From: Pseudomonadales bacterium
GTDB taxonomy: Bacteria; Pseudomonadota; Gammaproteobacteria; Pseudomonadales; Azotimanducaceae
DNA: 64,000 nt
Assembly: GCA_019634925.1 (NCBI GenBank)
Contig: JAHCAL010000003.1
Coordinates: forward strand, 124,001 to 188,000
Direction: 5' to 3'
Every line of letters starts with the position of its first letter. Position 1 is the stretch's first letter. The notes under the pieces are model-generated. The model was not told the DNA's origin, made no database searches, and saw only the letters and a program-made list of their open reading frames with translations. This document shows, piece after piece, positions 9,163 through 16,510 of the stretch. Both the position numbers and the translations under genes were made by a program.

Positions 9163-10323
9163 ATGGATTTCGAACTGCCGGACGAGCACCGGATGCTGAA
9201 GGATACGGTCGAGCGTTTCGTCGCGGAGGAACTGATTCCGCTCGAGCCCGCCGTGCTGGCGCGCGAGGCGGCCGGCGGACCGTGCGCGCTCTCGGATGCC
9301 GAACTCGGCCACCTGAATGCCCGGTGCCGGGCACTCGGCCTGTGGGGGCTCGATGCGCCCGAAGAGACCGGCGGCGCCAACCTGCCTGCGCTCGCCCTGG
9401 TGGGCGTCAACGAGGCGGTCGGGCGGACGGTGGTGCCATTCACGTTTCCGCCCGACTCTCCGAACCTGCACATGCTGCTGGCCACGGCGTCGCCGGCCCA
9501 GCGCGTCCGCTACCTCGAACCGTACGCACGTGGCGAGACGATTTCGGCCATCGCGATCTCCGAGCCGAACGCCGGCGCAGATCCGGCCGGCATGAAGACC
9601 CGTGCCGTGCTCGACGGCGACCACTGGGTGCTGAACGGGCGCAAGATCTGGATCAGCCGGGTCCGGCAGGCCGCGTTCACCATCGTCATGGCCGTCACCG
9701 ACCCGGCGAAGGGCTCGCGCGGCGGCATTTCGGCGTTCATCGTCGACCAGGGCACGCCCGGATTCGAGATCGCCCGGGAGATCCCGATCATCGGCGGCAA
9801 TCGCACCTACGAGGTCGTGTTCGAGAATTGCCGGGTACCCCGTGAGAACCTGCTCGGCGAGCCGGGCCAGGGATTCGCACCCATGCAGCTCCGGCTGACC
9901 GTGCGGCGTCTGCAGATGGGCGCATGGTGCATCGGCATGGCCGAGCGCGCGCTGGCGATGCTGGTCGACTATGCCAACCAGCGCGAGACGTTCGGGGAAA
10001 AGCTCGCCGACCGGCAGGCGGTGCAGTGGTGGGTGGCCGATGCCGCGACACGCATCCATGCCTGCCGGTTGATGGTCCAGCACGCCGCGTGGAAACAGGA
10101 CCGTGGTGCCGACGTGCGCACCGAGGCGAGCATGATCAAGGTGTTCGCGACCGAAATGGCGACCGACGTGCTCGACCACGCGATGCAGGCGCACGGCGCG
10201 ATGGGGATGACCAAGGAACTGCCGCTGCAGCTCATGGCGCAGCAGGTGCGCGCGATGCGGATCTACGAAGGTCCGTCGGAGGTGCATCGCTGGGTCATCG
10301 CGCGGCGGGTGCTGCGCAGCTGA
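9163..10323 (+). CDS. Acyl-CoA dehydrogenase family flavoprotein
   Basis: 386 residues in the standard three-domain fold. It would oxidise an acyl-CoA to the 2-enoyl-CoA, passing electrons through FAD to an electron-transfer flavoprotein. Signatures include AISEPNAGADPAGMKTRA (FAD/substrate loop), LNGRKIWIS, and the C-terminal YEGPSEVHRWVIARRVL, whose Glu sits where the catalytic base is found in medium-chain enzymes. The start was chosen at the ATG behind the strong ribosome site GGGGAGGG. Substrate chain length cannot be told. It heads a plus-strand run with a PRISE-like reductase, an exported protein and a second acyl-CoA dehydrogenase. Confidence 0.9.
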   Translation: MDFELPDEHRMLKDTVERFVAEELIPLEPAVLAREAAGGPCALSDAELGHLNARCRALGLWGLDAPEETGGANLPALALVGVNEAVGRTVVPFTFPPDSPNLHMLLATASPAQRVRYLEPYARGETISAIAISEPNAGADPAGMKTRAVLDGDHWVLNGRKIWISRVRQAAFTIVMAVTDPAKGSRGGISAFIVDQGTPGFEIAREIPIIGGNRTYEVVFENCRVPRENLLGEPGQGFAPMQLRLTVRRLQMGAWCIGMAERALAMLVDYANQRETFGEKLADRQAVQWWVADAATRIHACRLMVQHAAWKQDRGADVRTEASMIKVFATEMATDVLDHAMQAHGAMGMTKELPLQLMAQQVRAMRIYEGPSEVHRWVIARRVLRS

Positions 10324-10348
10324 TCGGATTGACAGGGAGATCGACACC

Positions 10349-11461
10349 ATGCTGCTGAGCAGGCCGGGCACGGTTCTGATTGCGGGCGCCAGCGGCCTGG
10401 TCGGCACGGCGGCGGCGCGGGCGTTCCTGGAGGCGGGCTGGGAAGTCGTGGCGTTGTCGCGCCGCCGCCCGGAACTGCTCGAAGGTTACGATTACCAGCA
10501 CGCCGCGCTGGACCTCACCGACGCTTCCGCCTGTGCAGCGGCCGCCGCGACGTTCCGGTCGGTGACCCACGTGGTCTACGGGGCCGTCCACGAACTGCCG
10601 GGACTCGTTGCGGGCTGGCGCGACCCGCTGCAGATCGAGACCAACGGGCGCATGCTCCGGAACCTGCTCGATCCGCTGCTCGATGCAGCGGCCATCGAGC
10701 ACGTCACGATCCTGCAGGGCACCAAGGCCTATGGTGGCCATGTCCGTGCCATGCGGGTGCCGGCCCGCGAATCCCAGCCGCGCGTGGAGCACCCGAACTT
10801 CTACTGGCTGCACGAGGACTACATCCGCGAGCAGTCGGCGCGGCGCGGCTTCGCGTTCACCATCCTGCGCCCGCAACTCGTGGTGGGGCCGAATCACGGC
10901 GTGGTGATGAACCCACTGCCGGTGCTCGGTGTCTATGCTGCCATGCGTCGCGCGGAGGGACTTCCGTTCAGCTATCCCGGCGGCGCGGACTGGGTCTGGG
11001 AGATGGTCGACACCCGCCTGGTCGCGGACGCCGCGCTCTGGGCAGCGCGTGCGCCGGCGGCGGCGGGGGAGACCTTCAATCTCACGAACGGGGAGGTGTT
11101 CACTTGGCGCGATCTCTGGCCGGCCATGGCGCGCACGCTCGGGGTCGAAATCGGACCCGACGAACCGCTGTCGCTGGCGGCCTGGTTGCCCGCGCGCGCG
11201 GCGCTGTGGGACGGGATCGTGCGTAGCCACGGTCTGCGGCCGCTTGCGCTCGGCGAACTGCTCGGCGAATCGCATCACTATGCGGACCTTTGCCTTGCCT
11301 GCGGCGCGAGCCAGCCTCCGGCGCCGACCTTCGTCAGCACCGTGAAGATCCGGCAGGCCGGATTCCACGCCGCATACGATACCGAGGCCAGTGTCTGCCA
11401 CTGGCTCGAGGACCTGATGGATCGAGGGATTCTGCCGCCGCGCGCCGCGGTGGCGGGCTGA
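10349..11461 (+). CDS. Short-chain reductase of the PRISE type (progesterone 5-beta-reductase/iridoid-synthase-like)
   Basis: 370 residues, the length of atypical SDRs in the PRISE group, which reduce enone C=C bonds with NADPH. The nucleotide loop GASGLVG is at 13-19. QGTKAYGGH (Lys126) corresponds to the TGxKHYxGP motif of plant enzymes, and HPNFYWLHEDYIRE (Tyr152) to their NFYYxxED motif; the second Tyr of that motif is Trp here. FTILRPQLVVGPN and ETFNLTNGEVFTWRDLW also fit. It lies 25 bases after an acyl-CoA dehydrogenase, so reduction of a steroid, terpenoid or other enone in lipid catabolism is plausible. Substrate unknown. Confidence 0.75.
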   Translation: MLLSRPGTVLIAGASGLVGTAAARAFLEAGWEVVALSRRRPELLEGYDYQHAALDLTDASACAAAAATFRSVTHVVYGAVHELPGLVAGWRDPLQIETNGRMLRNLLDPLLDAAAIEHVTILQGTKAYGGHVRAMRVPARESQPRVEHPNFYWLHEDYIREQSARRGFAFTILRPQLVVGPNHGVVMNPLPVLGVYAAMRRAEGLPFSYPGGADWVWEMVDTRLVADAALWAARAPAAAGETFNLTNGEVFTWRDLWPAMARTLGVEIGPDEPLSLAAWLPARAALWDGIVRSHGLRPLALGELLGESHHYADLCLACGASQPPAPTFVSTVKIRQAGFHAAYDTEASVCHWLEDLMDRGILPPRAAVAG

Positions 11462-11485
11462 TGATACTGGCGGGTTGAAATTGCC

Positions 11486-12283
11486 ATGAACGAGTGCGGG
11501 AGTTCCCAAATGGCTGATCGTTTCCGGAAATCGCGGCGTCCGAATCGGGCGATCGTCCTGCTGCTGATCGCTGCGCTGCCGGGTCTTGCGGCGGCCGCGG
11601 ACCACCTGCGCCTGCGCCACGTCAGCGACGCCTTCGAGATCATGGGCCAGGCCCAGCCCGCCGCCGACGAGGTGGTCGATGTCTGGCTGGCTGGCGATCG
11701 CGCCCGCATGGACAGCGCCGGCACGGACAGAGACAGGGGCGCGAGCGTGATCGTCCGAGAGGACCTGCAGACCATCTACCTGGTGGATCATGGGCAACGG
11801 GTTTACACCGAGCTCCCCATGGACATGAACCGTGTGGTCAGCGACATCGCCGGCACGGGCGAAGCGGGACGCATGGCGGCGCAGATGATGGGCACCATGC
11901 TCAAGGTCGACGCGCGGGTCGACGAGACGGGCGAGACGCGCACGATCGGCGCGCGGACCTGTCGTGTGTATCGCCTCGCCCTGGTGATGGCCATGGGCAG
12001 CACGGACTCCGAGATCTGTGCCGATCCGGAGAGTCCCGTCGACATGGGTCTCTACTATCGCGTCGCGAACGTCATGCTGGCAGGACAGCAGGGCTACGGT
12101 GCGGCGGTCGATGAGATCGGCAAGGTGCGCGGTCTGCCGGTCGAGACCACGAGCACGGTGCGGCTCATGGGCACCACGGTACGGTCCCGCGCCGAACTCC
12201 TCACGCACGCCACCGTGGACGTGACCCCTGGGCACTTCGAGGTGCCCGCCGAATACGCGCGCCGGGCGCTGGCCAACTACTGA
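11486..12283 (+). CDS. Exported protein of unknown function, DUF4412-like
   Basis: 265 residues. A basic N-terminus (FRKSRRPNR) followed by IVLLLIAALPGLAAAA gives a clear Sec signal peptide with cleavage near AAA-D. The mature part is beta-rich with repeated statements of the type VDVWLAGDRARMD, TIYLVDHGQRVYTELP and GARTCRVYRLAL, resembling periplasmic DUF4412-type proteins that have no established function. A second in-frame ATG eight codons later (11510) may be the real start. It sits between a PRISE-like reductase and an acyl-CoA dehydrogenase. Confidence is high that it is a gene, low on the family. Confidence 0.7.
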   Translation: MNECGSSQMADRFRKSRRPNRAIVLLLIAALPGLAAAADHLRLRHVSDAFEIMGQAQPAADEVVDVWLAGDRARMDSAGTDRDRGASVIVREDLQTIYLVDHGQRVYTELPMDMNRVVSDIAGTGEAGRMAAQMMGTMLKVDARVDETGETRTIGARTCRVYRLALVMAMGSTDSEICADPESPVDMGLYYRVANVMLAGQQGYGAAVDEIGKVRGLPVETTSTVRLMGTTVRSRAELLTHATVDVTPGHFEVPAEYARRALANY

Positions 12284-12285
12284 AG

Positions 12286-12306
12286 CGCCGCCCGTGCAGG
12301 GCGGCG
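12286..12306 (+). terminator. Strong hairpin after the exported-protein gene
   Basis: A perfect 8-bp inverted repeat (CGCCGCCC / GGGCGGCG) with a 5-base loop lies immediately after the stop codon. There is no T-run, so it may slow or end transcription with help from Rho, or protect the 3' end. It would separate the exported-protein gene from the downstream dehydrogenase. Confidence 0.45.
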
Positions 12307-12399
12307 GGTGTCCGACCGGAGCGCCGGACGTTGGCTCGCGGCGCCGAATGCAGCAAGATGCGGGACCGAATTTCAGCAGACCGACGGAGGGAGCGGACC

Positions 12400-13635
12400 A
12401 TGGCGATAGATTTCGAGATTCCGGCAGATGCGCGCGCGATGCGCGAACGCGTTCGACAGTGGGTGCACGACGAATGCGTGCCGGCGGAAAAACGCCTGCT
12501 GGCGGGCGAAGACTACAAGACGGTACTCGGCGAATTGCGAAAGAAGGCACGCGGCCAGGGTCTCTGGTGCCCGTTCATCCCCAAGGAGTACGGCGGCATG
12601 GGGCTCGGTCCGCTCGCCAATGCGCTCGTGCAGATGGAACTCGGCGAGAGCTACCTGGGGGCGCTGTCGCTGAATACGCAGGGTCCGGACGACGCGACCA
12701 TGCTCACGCTGCTCGAGCACGGCACCGAGTACCAGAAAGAGAAGTTCCTGAAGCCGCTGCTCAACGGGGAGAAGCGTATCTGCTACTCCATGACCGAGAA
12801 AGCAGCCGGCGCCGATGCCACCGGGATGCAGACCAGGGCCGAGCGGGTCGGCAACGACCTGTACCGGCTGAACGGTGAAAAGTGGTTCTCCTCGGCCGCG
12901 AGCGTTGCCGACATCGCGGTCGTGATGGCGAAGACCGATCCGAACGCGCCGCGTCATCAGCAGTTCTCGACCTTTATCGTGGAACTGCCGAACCCGGGAT
13001 ACCGGATCAAGCGCGACATCAAGACCATGGCCATCGAAGGTCCGCTGTCGCATATCCTCGGCGGCGGCCACGCGGAGGTCGAGATCAAGGACCTCGAGGT
13101 CCCGGCCGAGAACCTGCTCGGCGGCGAAGGCAACGGCTTCAACATGGGTCAGCACCGGCTGGCATACGGCCGGCTCCGCCACGGCATGCACAACGTCGCC
13201 ATGGCCCAGCGCGCGCTCGACCTCGCGGCCGCGCACGTGACCAGTCGGTCGACGTTCGGCAAGCCGCTCGACGAGCGTCAGGCGGTCCAGTTCATGCTGG
13301 CAGAGTGCGCGAGCGAACTGTACATCGCGCGGCTCATGCTGCTGCACATCGCCTACAAGGCGGAGCGCAAGATGGACCTGCGCCAGGAGAACGGCATCGC
13401 CAAGGTGTTCCTGGCCAACATGGTTCACAAGGTGGTGGACACCGCCATCCAGCTGCACGGCGCGCTCGGCTATTCACGCGACACCCCGCTCGCGGCGTGG
13501 TACACGCACATCCGGTCGCAGCGGCTGGTCGATGGTCCGGACGAGGTGCACAAGTGGACTACCGGCCGGAACGTGATCAAGGCGTTCAAGGCCACCGGCA
13601 CGACGGCCGGCGCGTGCGGGGGCGATTTACTCTGA
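12400..13635 (+). CDS. Acyl-CoA dehydrogenase family flavoprotein, Asp at the usual Glu position
   Basis: 411 residues. N-terminal helical domain about 1-130, FAD/substrate loop YSMTEKAAGADATGMQTRA, beta domain with LNGEKWFSSAAS, and C-terminal helical domain ending LVDGPDEVHKWTTGRNVI. Where medium-chain enzymes have the catalytic Glu (YEG), this protein has Asp (VDG), as in the ACAD10/11-like branch. It is probably active on unusual acyl chains. A strong ribosome site (CGGAGGGAG) fixes the ATG. The last two codons and the stop lie inside an inverted repeat that flanks the neighbouring GNAT gene, so the natural C-terminus may have been altered by an insertion. Confidence 0.9.
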   Translation: MAIDFEIPADARAMRERVRQWVHDECVPAEKRLLAGEDYKTVLGELRKKARGQGLWCPFIPKEYGGMGLGPLANALVQMELGESYLGALSLNTQGPDDATMLTLLEHGTEYQKEKFLKPLLNGEKRICYSMTEKAAGADATGMQTRAERVGNDLYRLNGEKWFSSAASVADIAVVMAKTDPNAPRHQQFSTFIVELPNPGYRIKRDIKTMAIEGPLSHILGGGHAEVEIKDLEVPAENLLGGEGNGFNMGQHRLAYGRLRHGMHNVAMAQRALDLAAAHVTSRSTFGKPLDERQAVQFMLAECASELYIARLMLLHIAYKAERKMDLRQENGIAKVFLANMVHKVVDTAIQLHGALGYSRDTPLAAWYTHIRSQRLVDGPDEVHKWTTGRNVIKAFKATGTTAGACGGDLL

Positions 13636-13640
13636 CCCCA
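13626..13640 (-). repeat. Left inverted repeat of the GNAT cassette
   Basis: Read on the minus strand it is TGGGGTCAGAGTAAA. It matches two copies on the plus strand on the far side of the GNAT gene with one mismatch each. It supplies the stop codons of both the plus-strand acyl-CoA dehydrogenase and the minus-strand GNAT gene. Confidence 0.75.
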
Positions 13641-14217
13641 ACCGTCGGGTGAGGTGGCGCTTCACGTCGGGCCATTCGGCGGCGAGGATGCTGTAGAACA
13701 CCGTGTTGCGCGGCGTGCCGTCGGGGCGCGCCTGGAAGTGCCGGATGACGCCGTCGCGCTGTGCGCCGAGTGCCTCGATGGCGCGCTGCGAGCGGAAGTT
13801 CATGTGGTCGGTGCGCAGGCCGACCACGGCACACCCGAGCGCTTCGAATGCGTGGGTCATGAGCAGCAGCTTGCAGGCGGTGTTCACGTGGCTGCGCTGC
13901 CGGCTGGCCGCGTACCAGGTGTAGCCGATCTCGACCCGGTCGATGGTGGCCACGATGTCGTGGTAACGCGTGCTGCCGACGATGCGCCCGTCGGTCACGT
14001 CGCGCACCACCCAGGGCAGCATGCTGCCGGCCGCCTGTCCGGCCAGCGCGTCCGCCACGTAGCGCGCGGTCTGTTCGGGCCGCGGTACCGACGTGAACCA
14101 TAGTTCCCAGAGCTTTCCGTCCGTGGCTGCCGCGGCCAGTTCCGCGGCATGTTCTACCGCGAGGGGCTCCAGGCGGACGCCATGGCCGCTCAGCGTGCAG
14201 GGTCTCGGTTCGATCAT
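13627..14217 (-). CDS. GNAT-family N-acetyltransferase (RimJ/RimL-like)
   Basis: 196 residues with the RimJ/RimL-type layout: start GHGVRLEPLAVEHAAELAAA, central VGSTRYHDIVATIDRVEIGYTWY, an acetyl-CoA-binding region around VNTACKLLLMTHAFEALGCAVVGLRTDHMNFRSQRAIEALGAQRDGV (in which the typical Gln/Arg-x-x-Gly pattern is relaxed), and HFQARPDGTPRNTVFYSI. It probably acetylates an amino group on a small molecule or protein; the substrate is unknown. The last codons (LGSE and stop) are encoded by the left flanking repeat. It is convergent with the dehydrogenase, overlapping by 9 bases, and looks like an inserted single-gene unit. Confidence 0.85.
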   Translation of the reverse strand: MIEPRPCTLSGHGVRLEPLAVEHAAELAAAATDGKLWELWFTSVPRPEQTARYVADALAGQAAGSMLPWVVRDVTDGRIVGSTRYHDIVATIDRVEIGYTWYAASRQRSHVNTACKLLLMTHAFEALGCAVVGLRTDHMNFRSQRAIEALGAQRDGVIRHFQARPDGTPRNTVFYSILAAEWPDVKRHLTRRLGSE

Positions 14218-14246
14218 CGCACAGCTCCTGTCGCGTCGGTTACACC

Positions 14247-14278
14247 TGGGGTCAGAGTCAAAATGGGGTCGGAGTAAA
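14247..14278 (+). repeat. Two tandem copies of the GNAT-cassette repeat
   Basis: TGGGGTCAGAGTCAA (14247-14261) and TGGGGTCGGAGTAAA (14264-14278) are direct copies separated by two A's, in opposite orientation to the copy at the other end of the GNAT gene. The three copies share the core TGGGGTC(A/G)GAGT. Similar motifs are, as I recall, common next to REP-associated transposases in gammaproteobacteria; no transposase is present here. Confidence 0.7.
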
Positions 14279-14304
14279 CGCGTCCGGCGTCCTGCCGCGC
14301 GCGC

Positions 14305-16326
14305 TCAGGCGGACGCCAGTCCGCGCTGGGTCAGCAGGGCTTCCACACCCGGCATACGCCCGCGAAATGCCGTATAGAGCGCGGCGGCGTCGCCCGAACC
14401 ACCGGCCGAATAGATGTACCGGTGCAGCCGCTCGGCAGTCGCCTGATCGAACGGGTCACCCGCCTCCTCGAAGGCCGCGAATGCATCCGCATCGAGCACC
14501 TCGGACCACATGTACGAGTAGTACCCGGCCGAATAACCATCGCCGGTGAACACGTGCAGGAAGTGCGGCGTGGCGTGCCGCATCGCGATGGCCGCCGGCA
14601 TGCCGAGCGCGGCCAGTGTCGCGGCCTCCGCGGCGGCGGGATCCGGCTGCGGCGGACCGCTGTGCAGGTCGAGATCCACGAGGGCCGACGCGACGTACTC
14701 CACGGTCCGGAATCCCATGTCGTGGTTGCGCGCGGCGACCAGCCGCTCGGCCAGCTCCCGCGGCATCGGCGCGCCGGTCTCTACGTGGCGTGCGTGCCGC
14801 GCGCGCAGTTCGGGCACCTCGAGCCAGTGCTCGTACAGCTGGCTCGGCAGCTCCACGAAGTCGCGCGCGACGGACGTACCCGAGACGAACTCGTAGGTCA
14901 CGTCCGACAGCAGTTGGTGCAGTGCGTGGCCGAACTCGTGAAAGAGCGTGCGCGCATCGTCGCTGGTCAGCAGGCATGGTTCTCCCGCCGGCGCCTTGGC
15001 GAAGTTGCAGACGTTCAGTACCAGCGGACGCACCTCACCGTCGAGCTTCCTCTGGGTGCGGAAAGTCGAGCACCAGGCGCCTGAGCGTTTGCTCGGTCGG
15101 GCAAAGTAGTCTCCGATGAAGACCCCCATGTGCCGGCCGCCGCGTGTGACGTTCCAGGCGCGTGCGTCGGGATGGTGCAACTCGGCCTCGATCGGTTCGA
15201 ATGCGAGCCCGAACAGTCGCCCGGCCGCGTCGAACGCGGCGGCGATCATCGCGTCCAGCGCGAAATAGGGTTTCACCTCGGCGGAATCGAGGCCGAACTC
15301 CGCCTCCTGGCGACGCGCGGCGTAGAACCGCCAATCCCAGGGGCGCAGGACGTCATTGCAGCCATCACGGCCGAGCAGTTCCCCGAGAATCCTGGCGTCG
15401 GCTTCGGCGGCCGCCAGCGCCGGCCGCCAGACTGCCATCAGCAGGTCGCGCACAGCCTGTGGCGTGCCGGCCATCTCGGGTTCGAGCTTGAAGGTCGCGA
15501 AATCAGGGTAGCCGAGCAGGCGCGCCCGTTCGGCACGCAGTTCGAGTATCTCCCGGATGATCGCCCGGTTGTCCTGCGCACCGCCGTTCGCACCGCGCCG
15601 GGTCCAGGCCCGGAACGCGATCTCGCGCAGGTCGCGGCGCGTCGAACATTCGAGGAACGGGACGATGAGGCTGCGCGACAGGGTGATGACCGGCTGCGCG
15701 AGCCCTCGGGCCTGTCCGGCTTCGGTAGCGGCCGCGATCAGCCACTGTGGCAGGCCCGCGCGGTCGCCGTCGCCGAGCGGCAGCGTCCAGGTGCGTTCGT
15801 CGTGCAGGACGTTCTGCGCAAAGGCGGTCCCGAGTGTCGCGAGCCGTTCCATGATCGCAGCGAGCCGCGCCCGCTCGGGCGGCGGCAGCGCGGCGCCGGC
15901 GCGCACGAACTGGCGCCGGTACAGTTCGAGCACACGCAGCTGTTCCGGTGTGAGCCCGAGCTCGGCGCGCGCCTGGTAGAGGCGTTCGATGCGCGCGTAA
16001 AGCCGGGGATCCTGGTTCAGACCGGCGTGAAACGCGGCGAGGCGCGGACTCACGGTTCGCTGCAGCGCTTCGATACCCGCTGTCGTGTGCGCGCTCGCGA
16101 GATTGGAAAACACCGCCGCCACCCGCGCCAGAGTGCGCGTGGCGCGCTCGAGCGCCTCGATGGTATTGGCGAACGTGGGCACAGCGGACGAGCTGGCGAT
16201 GCGCTCCGCGTTCGCCTGGCCTTCCGCCATGGCCGCCTCGAAGGCAGGCAGGAAGTGGGCCTCGTCGAGGCGGGCGAACGGCGGCAGTCCGAAGGGTGTG
16301 GTCCAGGTTTCGAGCAGCGGATTCAT
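14305..16326 (-). CDS. dcp: M3-family zinc metallopeptidase, Dcp-like peptidyl-dipeptidase
   Basis: 673 residues. M3 peptidases cut short peptides using a single zinc bound by HExxH plus a downstream Glu. The motif FHEFGHALH is followed by SDVTYEFVSGTSVARDFVELPSQ, the pattern typical of the Dcp branch, which removes C-terminal dipeptides; the N-terminal PTFANTIEALERATRTLARVAAVF also favours Dcp over oligopeptidase A. No signal peptide is visible, so it should be cytoplasmic. The ATG preceding NPLLETWTTPFGLPPF was chosen; the open frame extends 210 bases further but without family similarity. The 184-base leader upstream holds a TACAAT-like hexamer on the minus strand (16480-16485). Confidence 0.87.
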   Translation of the reverse strand: MNPLLETWTTPFGLPPFARLDEAHFLPAFEAAMAEGQANAERIASSSAVPTFANTIEALERATRTLARVAAVFSNLASAHTTAGIEALQRTVSPRLAAFHAGLNQDPRLYARIERLYQARAELGLTPEQLRVLELYRRQFVRAGAALPPPERARLAAIMERLATLGTAFAQNVLHDERTWTLPLGDGDRAGLPQWLIAAATEAGQARGLAQPVITLSRSLIVPFLECSTRRDLREIAFRAWTRRGANGGAQDNRAIIREILELRAERARLLGYPDFATFKLEPEMAGTPQAVRDLLMAVWRPALAAAEADARILGELLGRDGCNDVLRPWDWRFYAARRQEAEFGLDSAEVKPYFALDAMIAAAFDAAGRLFGLAFEPIEAELHHPDARAWNVTRGGRHMGVFIGDYFARPSKRSGAWCSTFRTQRKLDGEVRPLVLNVCNFAKAPAGEPCLLTSDDARTLFHEFGHALHQLLSDVTYEFVSGTSVARDFVELPSQLYEHWLEVPELRARHARHVETGAPMPRELAERLVAARNHDMGFRTVEYVASALVDLDLHSGPPQPDPAAAEAATLAALGMPAAIAMRHATPHFLHVFTGDGYSAGYYSYMWSEVLDADAFAAFEEAGDPFDQATAERLHRYIYSAGGSGDAAALYTAFRGRMPGVEALLTQRGLASA

Positions 16327-16510
16327 GGTGGATGTTCCTCCCTCTCGTGTCCGGGCCTTCAACCGCGGCCGGCGGCGACTTAGCCGCAGCGCAGGTTGCT
16401 CGGTTTCGCGCCGGCGCCGCATGTCCTCGGGTGACAACAGCCGGGCCGTGCACGTGACTCCTCGGCGCTGCTCGGCCGGATTGTAGCCGCGCCGTGACGG
16501 TGGGTCGCGT

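Noticed and set aside
14305..16326. Calling the M3 peptidase oligopeptidase A (PrlC)
   Set aside because: The PTFANTIEALERA region and SGTSVARDFVELPSQ segment fit Dcp better, although the two are related.
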